64,000 nucleotides of DNA from Clostridium sp. BNL1100 (GTDB taxonomy: Bacteria; Bacillota; Clostridia; Acetivibrionales; DSM-1351): assembly GCF_000244875.1 (NCBI RefSeq), contig NC_016791.1, positions 4,035,001 through 4,099,000 of the forward strand. The letters run 5' to 3'. The notes below the pieces were generated by a model, which was not told the origin of the DNA, ran no database searches, and saw only the letters and a list, made by a program, of their open reading frames with translations. Positions 33,530 to 42,476 of the stretch are shown here, piece by piece; position 1 is the first letter of the stretch, and each line of letters opens with the position of its first letter. The translations under genes and the position numbers were made by a program.

Positions 33530-34763
33530 CGGCACTCACCTCCAGCAGATCACTATATCGGATTTCAGAGCCTTCTCTCAAAAGAAATACACCATCTGCG
33601 CTTCCGACTTGCTCAATATATCTCTTTACAATGACATCACAGTATTTTTCATCCAGTTCGATGGTATAGCATATCCTGTCCGTTTGCTCACAGGCGATAA
33701 GGGTAGAACCACTTCCGCCAAAGGGATCGAGTACAATACAATTTGACAAACTGCTATTTAAAATTGGATAGGCTACCAATGCTACCGGTTTCATTGTCGG
33801 ATGGTCAGCATTTTTCTTTGGCTTTTCAAATTCCCATATAGTAGTTTGTTTTCTATCGGCATACCAGTTGTGCTTGCCGGACTTCTTCCAACCAAAAAGA
33901 ACAGGCTCATGCTGCCATTGATAAGGGGAGCGACCGAGAACAAGGGACTGCTTTTTCCAAATGCAAGTGCCTGAGAGATAGAAGCCGGCATCTGAAAATG
34001 CCTTTCTGAAATTCAAACCTTCAGTATCTGCATGGAACACATAAATAGAAGCATCCTTCGCCATTGCTACTTCAGTGTTTTGAAAAGCCGAGAGCAAGAA
34101 TGTATAAAACGCTTCATTGTCCATGTTATCGTTTTTGATTTTGCCCGCTGATCCTTCATAGTTGACGTTGTACGGAGGGTCGGTTACCACAAGGTTTGCG
34201 AGTTTCCCGTCCATCAGTAGTGTGAAAGTGTCAGCCTTGGTGGAATCACCGCAGACAAGCCTGTGCTGTCCAAGCTTCCATACATCTCCTTGCTTGGTGA
34301 GTGCAGGCTTTTGCAGTTCTGCATCTACATCGAAGTCATCTTCATGAATACCATCCTTAAGTGAATCCTTAAACAATGCATCCAGTTCAGCAGGCTCAAA
34401 TCCGGTGAGGGATACGTCAAAGTCAGCTCCTTGCAGATCAGCAATTAAAAGCATCAATTTGTCTTTATCCCAGTCACCGCTTATTTTATTAAGGGCGATA
34501 TTGAGTGCCTTTTCTTTTTCCTCGTTCATTTCAATAACCACACACTCAACTTCCGTGATACCCATATCAAGTAGCACCTTCAAACGCTGATGTCCACCAA
34601 CAACATGAGCTGTGGTTTTATTCCATATAACGGGTTCAACATAACCGAACTGCTCGATGGAGCGTTTTAGCTTTTCGTATTCCGGGTCACCTGGTTTCAA
34701 GTCTTTACGAGGATTATAGTCGGCTGGAATCAATAACTCAGTTTTCAATTTTTCTATCTGCAT
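33519..34763 (-). CDS. ParB-like / adenine DNA methyltransferase fusion
   Basis: A 414-aa protein with two parts. Residues 1-110 are a ParB/Srx-like N-terminal domain (LIPADYNPRKDLKPGDPEYE and HVVGGHQRLKVLLDMG). Residues 150-405 are a DNA N4/N6 methyltransferase: VCGDSTKADTF, the catalytic VVTDPPYNVNYEG (about 188-200) and the SAM-binding VLDPFGGSGSTLIACEQTDR (about 345-364). The target sequence is not predictable. It overlaps metK by 26 bp and the cytosine methyltransferase by about 11 bp, so all three are one operon. Confidence 0.94.
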   Translation of the reverse strand: MQIEKLKTELLIPADYNPRKDLKPGDPEYEKLKRSIEQFGYVEPVIWNKTTAHVVGGHQRLKVLLDMGITEVECVVIEMNEEKEKALNIALNKISGDWDKDKLMLLIADLQGADFDVSLTGFEPAELDALFKDSLKDGIHEDDFDVDAELQKPALTKQGDVWKLGQHRLVCGDSTKADTFTLLMDGKLANLVVTDPPYNVNYEGSAGKIKNDNMDNEAFYTFLLSAFQNTEVAMAKDASIYVFHADTEGLNFRKAFSDAGFYLSGTCIWKKQSLVLGRSPYQWQHEPVLFGWKKSGKHNWYADRKQTTIWEFEKPKKNADHPTMKPVALVAYPILNSSLSNCIVLDPFGGSGSTLIACEQTDRICYTIELDEKYCDVIVKRYIEQVGSADGVFLLREGSEIRYSDLLEVSADDA

Positions 34764-35916
34764 ATAATTCAGCCGCCTTTCTCAAATTTGTGTACATATT
34801 GACATTCTCCCATGGAAACAAACTTGAATTAAAATGCCCGTAAACTGCCGTATCGGAATAGATGGCATTTCTTAAGTGTAGTTTTTCAATGATTGCGGCA
34901 GGTCTGAGGTTAAACACTTCCTGCACAATATTGGAAAGCTGATCGTCGGTGATCTTACCTGTACCAAAGGAGGTCACATCAACAGCCACAGGATTTGCCT
35001 TTCCTATGGCATAAGAAAGAGCGACCTCACATTTTTCTGCAAGACCGCTCCAAACAATATTCTTCGCAATATACCGTGCCATGTAGGCACCACTTCGATC
35101 AACCTTAGTCGGGTCCTTGCCACAAAGGGCACCTCCGCCGTGGGATGCAAGGCCACCATAGGTATCGACCATGATTTTTCTGCCAGTCAATCCTGTGTCG
35201 GCAGCAGGACCACCCTCGACAAATCTTCCAGAGGGGTTAATAAGAATTTCGGTACCATCATCAAATGGAAAATCCTCAAAGCACTGCCAAAGTACATTAT
35301 TTCGAATATCCGAACTCAGTTCTTCCTGGGTTTTGTCTTTATCATGCTGGACTGAAACTACAATCGTTTTTACACGTCTTGGTTTACCGTCCTCATATTC
35401 CACTGTTACCTGTGCTTTACCATCTGGTAAAATTCCTTTGATAAGTTTTCCTTTACGGCAATCATCAATACGCTTTACAATACGATGAGAAAGCACAAGT
35501 GGGAGGGGAAGGTTCTTACTGGTTTCGTTTGTTGCATAACCGTAAACCGTACCTTGATCACCTGCTCCTATTGAAGCATATGGGTCAGTAATACCATTTC
35601 GCACTTCAAGTGCGGTATCTACACCTGCCGCAATGTCCGCACTTTGCTGATGTACGAATACAAATACTACGAACTTCCAGGGATTATATCCGACCTCTCG
35701 AAGTACATTTTTTACGATGAAACGGATATCCACTTTACCGCTGCAGGTGATTTCGCCCGCCACGATAATTTTTCCTTTAGTAGCCATAACCTCACAGGCC
35801 ACACGAGAAGCTTTATCCTTACGCATGCAAGCATCCAGAATATTATCAGCAATGAGATCACAAAGCTTATCCGGATGCCCAGCACAAACACTTTCTGCTG
35901 TTTTATAAGTAATCAT
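34738..35916 (-). CDS. metK: S-adenosylmethionine synthetase, phage-encoded
   Basis: A 392-aa methionine adenosyltransferase. Motifs: ESVCAGHPDKLCDLIADNIL (8-27), the methionine/ATP loop ASIGAGDQGTVYGYATNET (about 113-131), and NPSGRFVEGGPAADTGLTGRKI plus DTYGGLASHGGGALCGKDPTKVDRSGAYMARY-like sequence (about 228-280; read here in parts). It makes SAM from methionine and ATP. Directly followed by two SAM-dependent DNA methyltransferases with overlapping frames, it likely raises local SAM supply for phage DNA methylation. This is inference; the sequence is full length and catalytically intact. Confidence 0.95.
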   Translation of the reverse strand: MITYKTAESVCAGHPDKLCDLIADNILDACMRKDKASRVACEVMATKGKIIVAGEITCSGKVDIRFIVKNVLREVGYNPWKFVVFVFVHQQSADIAAGVDTALEVRNGITDPYASIGAGDQGTVYGYATNETSKNLPLPLVLSHRIVKRIDDCRKGKLIKGILPDGKAQVTVEYEDGKPRRVKTIVVSVQHDKDKTQEELSSDIRNNVLWQCFEDFPFDDGTEILINPSGRFVEGGPAADTGLTGRKIMVDTYGGLASHGGGALCGKDPTKVDRSGAYMARYIAKNIVWSGLAEKCEVALSYAIGKANPVAVDVTSFGTGKITDDQLSNIVQEVFNLRPAAIIEKLHLRNAIYSDTAVYGHFNSSLFPWENVNMYTNLRKAAELYADRKIEN

Positions 35917-35934
35917 ATTTTTCTCCTATCTTAT

Positions 35935-36486
35935 TTATTTTCCCCGCCTTGCTGTGAGCAGACGTTCCATTGCATCGTCCTGCGGGTTAGCACCACTGTA
36001 CTCGCCAGTGCAGTTTTCTTTGACGATCTGGAATATCTCCATCCACAACCGGTTGGTTTGATTCATGTAATTCTGACCCATTGCCACATATGGACTTTGA
36101 ATGGCATTACCCGTAGTTGGGTGTTTTGCTAAAAAGCCATATTCAGTTACCGCTTCCTCACATTGAATCCAACGAGCCACGCTCATGGCATATCGCTCCA
36201 ATAGCTGTGGTGATACGAGAACGGCACACCCGCGTTCATTCAGCCACTGCCATGTGTTTCTGTAGATTTCCCCTGCAACCAGTGCTTTGCCGTCTTTTTG
36301 TATAGCCTCGAGCATTTTATTTGGTTCGGGCATCTCAAGGCCTTTAAGGTCTGCAGTATCATTAAATTCCATCACGGTCAGTTTCCTGCCTCCCGGATTG
36401 CCTTCGGCGATTTTGTCAGCCAGTGGTTTCTTTTTTGCACCTGCACCAACACGAGCGCCACCTCGATTTGTACCGTCTTTTGCCAT
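35935..36486 (-). CDS. Small terminase subunit, P27 family
   Basis: A 183-aa DNA-recognition subunit of the packaging terminase. The N-terminal basic region RGGARVGAGAKKKPLADKIAEGNPGGRKL (about 7-35) and the core IYRNTWQWLNERGCAVLVSPQLLERYAMSVARWIQCEEAV (about 77-116; quoted in part as WIQCEEAVTEYGFLAKHPT) are typical of P27. It follows the HNH gene, as in cos-packaging HK97-like phages. ATG 36486 follows GAGGTG. The large subunit is 7 kb downstream. Confidence 0.93.
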   Translation of the reverse strand: MAKDGTNRGGARVGAGAKKKPLADKIAEGNPGGRKLTVMEFNDTADLKGLEMPEPNKMLEAIQKDGKALVAGEIYRNTWQWLNERGCAVLVSPQLLERYAMSVARWIQCEEAVTEYGFLAKHPTTGNAIQSPYVAMGQNYMNQTNRLWMEIFQIVKENCTGEYSGANPQDDAMERLLTARRGK

Positions 36487-36589
36487 ATAATCACCTCACT
36501 TTGCATGCCCAGGCTATTCCCTCGTTTGAAACCGCATTTTTTCACACGAAGCCCCACGCCGCTGTCCACTTTAAAAAGTTTTAGAGATT

Positions 36590-36949
36590 TTACCGCCCCC
36601 ACCGGTCACCGCTCTCGGCAGTGATTCTGGAGTGACAGGATTTACAAAGAGCCATGAGATTGCTCTTCTCGTTGCCTCCGCCTTTGGAGAGCGGGAGGAT
36701 GTGGTGTACCTCTTCAGCTGGAGTGAGACTGCCTTGTTTCTCGCACTCCTCACAAAGAGGATGCGACTTGATGTAGCGGTCACGAATGCGTTTCCAAGCA
36801 CGGCCGTATCGTTTGTTGGAGAAAGGGTCACGTTCATACTGGTTGTAATGTTTGTCCATTGCCTTTTGATGCTCAGCACAGTATTGCTCACGTTCAGCAA
36901 GCCGACCGCAGCCGGGATAAGCACAGGGACGCTTTGGTTTGTAAGGCAT
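36590..36949 (-). CDS. HNH endonuclease
   Basis: A 119-aa HNH nuclease. A Cys pair region at the start (CAYPGCGRLAEREQYCAEH) and the HNH core CEECEKQGSLTPAEEVHHILP (about 66-86, HH in EEVHHILPLSKGG), then NLMALCKSCHSRIT with the final His (about 97-110). HNH proteins next to the small terminase gene assist cos cleavage in HK97-like phages. ATG 36949 follows GAGGTG. A terminator precedes the gene. Confidence 0.95.
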   Translation of the reverse strand: MPYKPKRPCAYPGCGRLAEREQYCAEHQKAMDKHYNQYERDPFSNKRYGRAWKRIRDRYIKSHPLCEECEKQGSLTPAEEVHHILPLSKGGGNEKSNLMALCKSCHSRITAESGDRWGR

Positions 36950-36973
36950 CGTTTCACCTCGCTTTTGGGCATA

Positions 36974-37006
36974 GAAAAAGCCCTGCAGGGCGAACCCACA
37001 AGGCTT
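36974..37006 (-). terminator. Terminator before the HNH gene
   Basis: A stem built from AAGCC...GGGCTT with inner GGG-TTCG-CCC, followed on the minus strand by TTTTT. It includes a 12-bp palindrome GCCCTGCAGGGC (36980-36991). It separates early genes ending with the DUF1492-like regulator from the packaging genes. Confidence 0.75.
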
Positions 37007-37084
37007 GGAATCTATTTTGCTGATTATATAATAACATAACTGCGATAGTGGTATCTTGTTGCAAAGTGTTGCAGAATGTGCAAA

Positions 37085-37510
37085 CTATATTTTAATAGGA
37101 TTTTCGGGAAGAGTCACATGATTAAGTGCTGCATTATGCCACCTATAAACTGTTGTCCTGTCGGCATTAAGTTCATCACCGATTTGTTCCCAAGTGAAGT
37201 TATGAACGTACCGATAGCGTAAGACCATGCGTTCGTCCGTGTCTTCAACCTCGTTTATGACACACCTTATCTGTTCTTTGAGTGCTACAAGATTATCGAC
37301 TTCGGCATTTATCTTTCTTTCCAAATCCATAATTCGCTCTAAACACCTTACAAACTTGGCATCAGTACTTCGTGATGTTTGCACCTTCTCATCCCAGCTT
37401 GGCGATGATACACTCGCCGCCATTTCTCTGAGGCACTCCATTTCCTCGATGTCAGATTGTATTCTTTTATCAAGCCGATACGCTTGGTGTAAGTATTCCT
37501 TTACTTTCAT
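37085..37510 (-). CDS. Sigma-like late regulator, DUF1492 type
   Basis: A 141-aa protein with a helical N-terminus (KVKEYLHQAYRLDKRIQSDIEEMECL) and a C-terminal sigma-70 region 4-like helix-turn-helix: NFTWEQIGDELNADRTTVYRWHNAALNHV (about 103-131). Proteins of this kind (DUF1492, ArpU/RinA-like) sit just before the terminase genes of Firmicute phages and activate late transcription. It overlaps the small gene before it by 4 bp and is followed by a terminator, so the late genes probably start from a promoter after 36970. Confidence 0.88.
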   Translation of the reverse strand: MKVKEYLHQAYRLDKRIQSDIEEMECLREMAASVSSPSWDEKVQTSRSTDAKFVRCLERIMDLERKINAEVDNLVALKEQIRCVINEVEDTDERMVLRYRYVHNFTWEQIGDELNADRTTVYRWHNAALNHVTLPENPIKI

Positions 37511-37731
37511 TTTTCTCTTACCTCCAATCTTAAATTTTTGATTAGGAAATTCCCATCAACAGAGGTAAGTTCTCTATACCAATCAGAATGGAAGAACCTC
37601 TCCACCTCGGATATCATGTCCTTCGCAGGATCATAGCGGGGACGTTTTTTCAGTTTCTTTAGTGCATCCCTATAATCCTTGACAGCTTGCAGGATAATGG
37701 CATTTGCAAGTTGCTCATAAGGGTCGGTCAT
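37507..37731 (-). CDS. Hypothetical phage protein, 74 aa
   Basis: A 74-aa protein with a helical N-terminus (YEQLANAIILQAVKDYRDALKKL) and ISEVERFFHSDWYRELTSVDG in the second half. Proteins with this FFHSDWY pattern are common between helicase and DUF1492 genes in Firmicute phages; their function is unknown. ATG 37731 follows GGAGGTGG, and it overlaps both neighbours. Confidence 0.8.
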   Translation of the reverse strand: MTDPYEQLANAIILQAVKDYRDALKKLKKRPRYDPAKDMISEVERFFHSDWYRELTSVDGNFLIKNLRLEVREK

Positions 37732-39085
37732 CGCACCACCTCCAATTTTGCTTTTACAGCATCAATTAAAGAGGTTTGTGTTTTTTCTTTTCTTGTAAGT
37801 GCAGTCATCACATCATCATCTATGGTATCTTTAGCAATAATGTGGTGTATCACAACCGTTTCATTTTGACCTTGCCTGTAAAGGCGGGCATTGGTTTGCT
37901 GATACAACTCCAAAGACCAGGTAAGCCCAAACCATATTAGTGTTGAACCACCACTTTGAAGATTAAGGCCGTGCCCTGCACTTGCTGGATGAATAGCGGC
38001 GATTGGAATACTGCCCTCATTCCAATCTTCTATATCTTTCGATGACTTTATCTGCCTAACGGGAAACCTCTTCTGGATACGCTCCAGGTCATGCTTATAC
38101 CAGTAGGCAACAAGCACCGGTTTTCCGTTTGCTCCTTCAATTAGGTCCTCCAGTGCATCAAGTTTTCTGTCATGAATAAGATGAGCTTTATTTTTATCAT
38201 CATAAACAGCACCATTGGCCATCTGCAGGAGTTTGCCGGAAAGAACTGCCGCATTTACTGCATCAATTTCCTCATCACCTAAATTTGCTACCATCTCATC
38301 TCGAAAATCTGAATAAATGATCCATTCCTTTTCACTCAGATACACAGGTACTTCATTTGTGATGCATTTAGGCATTTTGAGATAATCTGCAGACTTCATA
38401 GAAATCGTAATATCAGATATTTGGTTGTATATCTTTTCTTCAGCACCTGGCAACGGCTTATATGAAAAGATAATCTCAGCATTTCGCTTATCTGGTACAA
38501 AGTAGGCGCTACGATAGTGGGTTATGTACCTTCCAAGCCTCTGACCTAAATCAAGGACACGAAACTCTGCCCATAAATCCATAAGTCCGTTACTTGAAGG
38601 TGTTCCCGTCAAACCTACAATCCTTCTTACAGATGGTCTTACTTTCAGAAGGCTTTTGAATCGCTTTGCACCATAGGACTTAAAAGAAGATAATTCATCG
38701 ATGACAACCATATCGAAGTCAAAGGGGATGCCGCTCTTGTTTACAAGCCAGTCTACATTTTCACGGTTAATAATATAAATGGTGGCTCTTTTCATAAGGG
38801 CATTGATTCTATCTTTCTCCGTTCCTACAGCCACAGAGTAGGATAAGTCTTTGAGGTGATCCCACTTTTTTATTTCTGCAGGCCATGTTTGAGATGCAAC
38901 TCTTAATGGCGCAATCACAAGAACCTTTCTTATTTCAAATTTATCAAGACATAAGTCAAACAATGAAGTAAGAGTGATAACCGTTTTTCCTAACCTAAGC
39001 CCATATCAAGGAATATTGCAGATATTGGCTTGCTCTTGATAAAATCAATCGCATACTGCTGATAATCATGTGGTATGAACTTCAT
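37728..39085 (-). pseudogene. SNF2-family helicase broken by a 5-bp tandem duplication
   Basis: ATG 39085 (overlapping the VRR-NUC stop) opens MKFIPHDYQQYAIDFIKSKP and reaches DMGLG, then hits TAG. The DNA there is TTAGG-TTAGG; removing one copy restores DMGLGKTVITLTSLFDL and joins the remaining frame, giving a 450-aa protein. The duplication (38989-38998) falls exactly in Walker A. The downstream part is otherwise intact: VVIDELSS (Walker B), GLTGTPSSNGLMDLWAE, QTNARLYRQGQNETVVIHH (motif VI). Without Walker A a helicase starting inside the frame would be inactive. Normally this helicase acts with the adjacent VRR nuclease in phage DNA processing. Confidence 0.93.
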
Positions 39086-39369
39086 TCGGCATCACCTCCC
39101 ATCGTTCGTAACACTTCGTCAATCTGTTCTACGTCATCAATGCAGTAAACCGAAAACCCTAACTCTTCCAGTTGTCTTTTTCGCCTTACTTGTAGGGGAC
39201 GCATCATTTTGCCCGGTGCTTTTAATTCAACAAATGCGATTCTACCCATAGGAAGTAGTACAAGGCGGTCCGGCATACCATTAAATCCTGGACTTACAAA
39301 CTTCGGAGCAATGCCTCCCATGTTTTTAACTGCTGCTACCAGTTTTTGCTCTATATATTTTTCACTCAC
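39082..39369 (-). CDS. VRR-NUC nuclease
   Basis: A 95-aa VRR-NUC domain, a PD-(D/E)XK nuclease. The active site is GFNGMPDRLVLLPMGRIAFVELKAPGK (Asp, then ELK; quoted part PDRLVLLPMGRIAFVELK, about 34-51). The start is likely GTG 39369 (MSEKYIEQKLV), six bases after GGGAGG; an earlier GTG at 39390 has no ribosome site. It is paired with the SNF2 helicase gene, whose ATG overlaps its stop. In similar phages these two cooperate in junction or end processing. Confidence 0.9.
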   Translation of the reverse strand: MSEKYIEQKLVAAVKNMGGIAPKFVSPGFNGMPDRLVLLPMGRIAFVELKAPGKMMRPLQVRRKRQLEELGFSVYCIDDVEQIDEVLRTMGGDAE

Positions 39370-39384
39370 TTTTAACCTCCCATC

Positions 39385-39515
39385 TGACACAAGGACACAA
39401 AGTACACAACCTTTCCCTATATATACTTACGCGGGTGTGCGCTCACAGGATTTAACTCCCTTATTTATAAAAAACCATTTTGAATATAAGGGAAAAAGTT
39501 GTGTTGTGTGTGTCA
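39385..39515. other. Origin-like intergenic region with nested inverted repeats
   Basis: About 150 bp without a gene. ACACAA occurs three times at 39387, 39395 and 39404, and the inverse TTGTGT at 39499 and 39504. TGACAC (39385) and GTGTCA (39510) are outer arms. Inside, TCCCTTAT (39457-39464) and ATAAGGGA (39486-39493) flank an AT-only core. Iterated short motifs around an AT-rich core next to a primase-helicase gene suggest a replication origin. No experiment supports this. Confidence 0.4.
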
Positions 39516-39518
39516 CGC

Positions 39519-41867
39519 TTAAGTAGTTTTCTGGTACAAACGCTGCCTGCCGTAAATCGGCAAACGCTTGATATTAGTGGTTCGCTCCCATCCGCTAATC
39601 TGAGCCATGAGTGCTGCAATCTGATAGCTATCCGTAGTTTTTAAGTCAGGGAGACTATGATTTAGGCATTCACACCATATCTCTGCATTGCTTACTGACG
39701 TACGTGCAATAGTTCCTATATGCTGGGTACCTCCAAACTCACTGCCGTTCAAGTAGTTACGGCGGGCAAACAAATCCATATCATCCCAGTCCGCAGGTAA
39801 AGGCGTATTAAGGTACTCTTCCACCATGCCGACACGCTCATCAGTTTCCATCGCACCCTTTTGCGCCTTTTCAGCTTCTTCTAAAATGTCACCTTCGAGA
39901 TACAACTTTTCGCCGCACTTCCATATTTCTTTTGCTTCAGCCCAAAACTGCTGTCTATATTCCTCTGTAAAACTCCAAGTCTTTTTCTGTTTTTTCTGAT
40001 GCACCTTAATAATCCAAAAACGGCGGTTACCTGTGATGTCGCGCAGATATCCACGCTCACCGTTAACCGTTGCAATGACGATGCACTGTCTTGGATGGCT
40101 TTCCACAACTTTGCCATAGGATGGTCGGTATTTATCATCTGAGGTTGAGAGGAATGCTTTAACCTTTTCTATATCCGCTTTTCTCATTCCGGCAAGTTCT
40201 CCGATTTCAACCACCCAGAACCCTTGTAATTTTTCAGCCCCAGACTTGTCATCCATATCGGTAAGGGATAGGGTTTCAGAATAGTAATCTGCGGTTACAA
40301 GATCTTTAACTATAGTACTTTTTCCTATGCCTTGATCACCATCAAGTACGGGAACACAGTCAAACTTAATACCGGGAACATAGATGCGTGCAACAGCCGC
40401 TGCAAATGTCTTTCTGGTGACTGTGCGTATATACTCGGTATCATCAGCCTTTAGATATTTGATAAAAACATCCTCTACACGTTTTGTTCCATCCCATGCA
40501 GGAAGGGAATCAAGGTAATCCCGTATAGGATGGAAACGTCTATCATCAGCAATTTTGGTAAATGCCACATCATGGTTACGGCTTGAAAAAGGAAGGTAGC
40601 GTATATCAATAATGGACTTAATCTGTGCTGTATCAGCATCTCGCCAGAACTTGTTGCCCTCCGGTCTTTCCCAGGGAAGTGGACCTGTGACCTGAATACG
40701 GTTTGCCAGTTCGTTATATGCAAAATTCGCAAAATCCGAATCATTATTTAGGATAAGGTTTAAGTTGTACACGCTGTTTTCAAGTAAGCTTGTCTTGGGT
40801 TGATATTTAAGCCTAGTTTTCCAGTCATCACCGTCTGCAGAAAAATCCACCTCAGCTAACGCAAGTCGCTCGTTTGCAGCAAGGACTTTTACTTTATCAA
40901 CCTGCATGGCAAACTCACACATATCCCTAAAGGACTTCTTATCATCATCGTCACCGAACTTATGGATACGCACGATGTCAAACGCATTGCAGAGTTTAAG
41001 GTATGCCGAGTCCTTGGCATGATGGCTGTATACGAATTTGCCATCTTCTTTAATTTCAACACCTGCAATACTGCTTGATTCGATAAGGTGATACCTATTC
41101 TCGTTTTCTGTCGGCTCATATACATCAGACAGAAACGCTTCGATTGCTTTTGATATAGGGAAATAAACCCTGTTAAAAAGTCCGACAATGCCGTCCTTCT
41201 CAAGAGGGTCTTGCACCTTCTGATTTGCTACTGTATTTGCCTTGCTCTCCCTGGATGAAGTCGGCAGCCTCGTAGGATCTGTCCATTCAGGGTGAGCATT
41301 TAATATTTCATCCGGGTTGAGCCAATTCTTATCTACTTCCTTATATACAAAACTCCCGTTTGACGGAGTGGACGGCCAGTACATCAGCTGATTCGGCTGA
41401 TAGGAACATTCATCGAAATAATCAATGCCGAGCATCTGTGCCAAGTATCTTGAAACCGCTACAAACTCTTCCGGAGTCACATCCCTTGTAAGAGGAAAGA
41501 TAAGACGGACTCTTGGGTTTTCATCAGTACTGCTATGTGTTGTATAAAGAACAGAGGTATAAGGTGTGCTGGTTTCATAGTTTTCAAGAAAAGTTTTATC
41601 TATCCTATCTCCATCCAGGGCAACCATAGAACGTAGCTCCACAGTGTCAATTTTTCTACGACCGCCTTTTAACGCACCTGCAACGAAACCTCCATGGTCT
41701 TTCGCATTATCCTTTTGTGCCTTGCTGAACTTGGCATATTCTTCGGCAGATTCCGTTGTTCGGATAGTAACTTTCAACCTTTCTTTCAACTCATCAAAAG
41801 AGGTGGTCTTATTGACCCATTTCTTTGCCTGCCGATTGTTCCCATAGGCAATCGCTAATTCTCGCAT
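39519..41867 (-). CDS. Primase-helicase, virulence-associated E family
   Basis: A 782-aa replication protein. The N-terminal 200 residues resemble a primase-polymerase (MVALDGDRIDKTF, about 81-93, as the acidic motif; YTTHSSTDENPRVRLIFPL, about 108-126). The VirE-type helicase domain has Walker A DGDQGIGKSTIVKDLV (509-524), WVVEIGELAGM (Walker B region) and the sensor CIVIATVNGERGYLRDITGNRRFW. It should unwind and prime phage DNA. ATG 41867 follows AAAGGAGGG. It precedes the origin-like region. Confidence 0.94.
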   Translation of the reverse strand: MRELAIAYGNNRQAKKWVNKTTSFDELKERLKVTIRTTESAEEYAKFSKAQKDNAKDHGGFVAGALKGGRRKIDTVELRSMVALDGDRIDKTFLENYETSTPYTSVLYTTHSSTDENPRVRLIFPLTRDVTPEEFVAVSRYLAQMLGIDYFDECSYQPNQLMYWPSTPSNGSFVYKEVDKNWLNPDEILNAHPEWTDPTRLPTSSRESKANTVANQKVQDPLEKDGIVGLFNRVYFPISKAIEAFLSDVYEPTENENRYHLIESSSIAGVEIKEDGKFVYSHHAKDSAYLKLCNAFDIVRIHKFGDDDDKKSFRDMCEFAMQVDKVKVLAANERLALAEVDFSADGDDWKTRLKYQPKTSLLENSVYNLNLILNNDSDFANFAYNELANRIQVTGPLPWERPEGNKFWRDADTAQIKSIIDIRYLPFSSRNHDVAFTKIADDRRFHPIRDYLDSLPAWDGTKRVEDVFIKYLKADDTEYIRTVTRKTFAAAVARIYVPGIKFDCVPVLDGDQGIGKSTIVKDLVTADYYSETLSLTDMDDKSGAEKLQGFWVVEIGELAGMRKADIEKVKAFLSTSDDKYRPSYGKVVESHPRQCIVIATVNGERGYLRDITGNRRFWIIKVHQKKQKKTWSFTEEYRQQFWAEAKEIWKCGEKLYLEGDILEEAEKAQKGAMETDERVGMVEEYLNTPLPADWDDMDLFARRNYLNGSEFGGTQHIGTIARTSVSNAEIWCECLNHSLPDLKTTDSYQIAALMAQISGWERTTNIKRLPIYGRQRLYQKTT

Positions 41868-42476
41868 TTAGAACCCTCCTTTCAAATGAGGTCTTTCCCC
41901 ATGCTCAAACCTTGCCTGCCTGGCAATACGGTAAGCTTTCTCTGTTGCCGCATCATCCATATCGCAGAGGTAGTTAGAATCATCACCAAAGAGTTCGAAC
42001 TTACCGTTCTTGTTGATTCCCGGATATGCAGCAAAGTGGTCACCGTCAATGGTCTCAAAATTGTAGCTATTAGGCCAATCTCCGTTGTTTGCATAAGCTT
42101 CACCTTCAATGCACCAAAGGATATCGTCAATATCCCCACCACTTGGAATATTGCCAACCACAAGGATTGCGGTCTTGGACTTTCCGTAAGCATCAGGATC
42201 TTCTTTCCCTAACTCGTAGAAACGGTTAATCTTCTTCGCATCGTCCTCGGTCATCTGACCCTTAACCTCAACATAAAGGTCACCGCCATCTCTACCATCT
42301 ACACCATGAAGAAGAAAATCCGGAAGATACATCAAACCGTTTCCTAGGTCATAGCCTTCGGGTTCATACTCATATTCAACACCACAGCAATCGAAGAATA
42401 CCGCCCAGCGAGCCTCAAGTCTTGAACGGAAGAGGTAACCTTTATATTTGGTCTGTATTGCTTTTATTTCACTCAT
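41868..42476 (-). CDS. Predicted PD-(D/E)XK nuclease, phage
   Basis: A 202-aa phage protein. The first part KYKGYLFRSRLEARWAVFFD (about 10-29) followed by GLMYLPDFLLHG (Asp near 53) and DLYVEVKGQMTEDD (E-V-K near 70) is the layout of an endonuclease of the PD-(D/E)XK fold. The C-terminal 80 residues are variable. ATG 42476 follows GAGGTAG; it lies in a compact early operon, 1 bp from the primase-helicase gene. Substrate unknown. Confidence 0.8.
   Translation of the reverse strand: MSEIKAIQTKYKGYLFRSRLEARWAVFFDCCGVEYEYEPEGYDLGNGLMYLPDFLLHGVDGRDGGDLYVEVKGQMTEDDAKKINRFYELGKEDPDAYGKSKTAILVVGNIPSGGDIDDILWCIEGEAYANNGDWPNSYNFETIDGDHFAAYPGINKNGKFELFGDDSNYLCDMDDAATEKAYRIARQARFEHGERPHLKGGF

Noticed and set aside
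36571-36999. 142-aa open frame overlapping the HNH gene
   Set aside because: Its translation lacks any domain pattern, while the overlapping 119-aa HNH frame has all catalytic motifs and a ribosome site.
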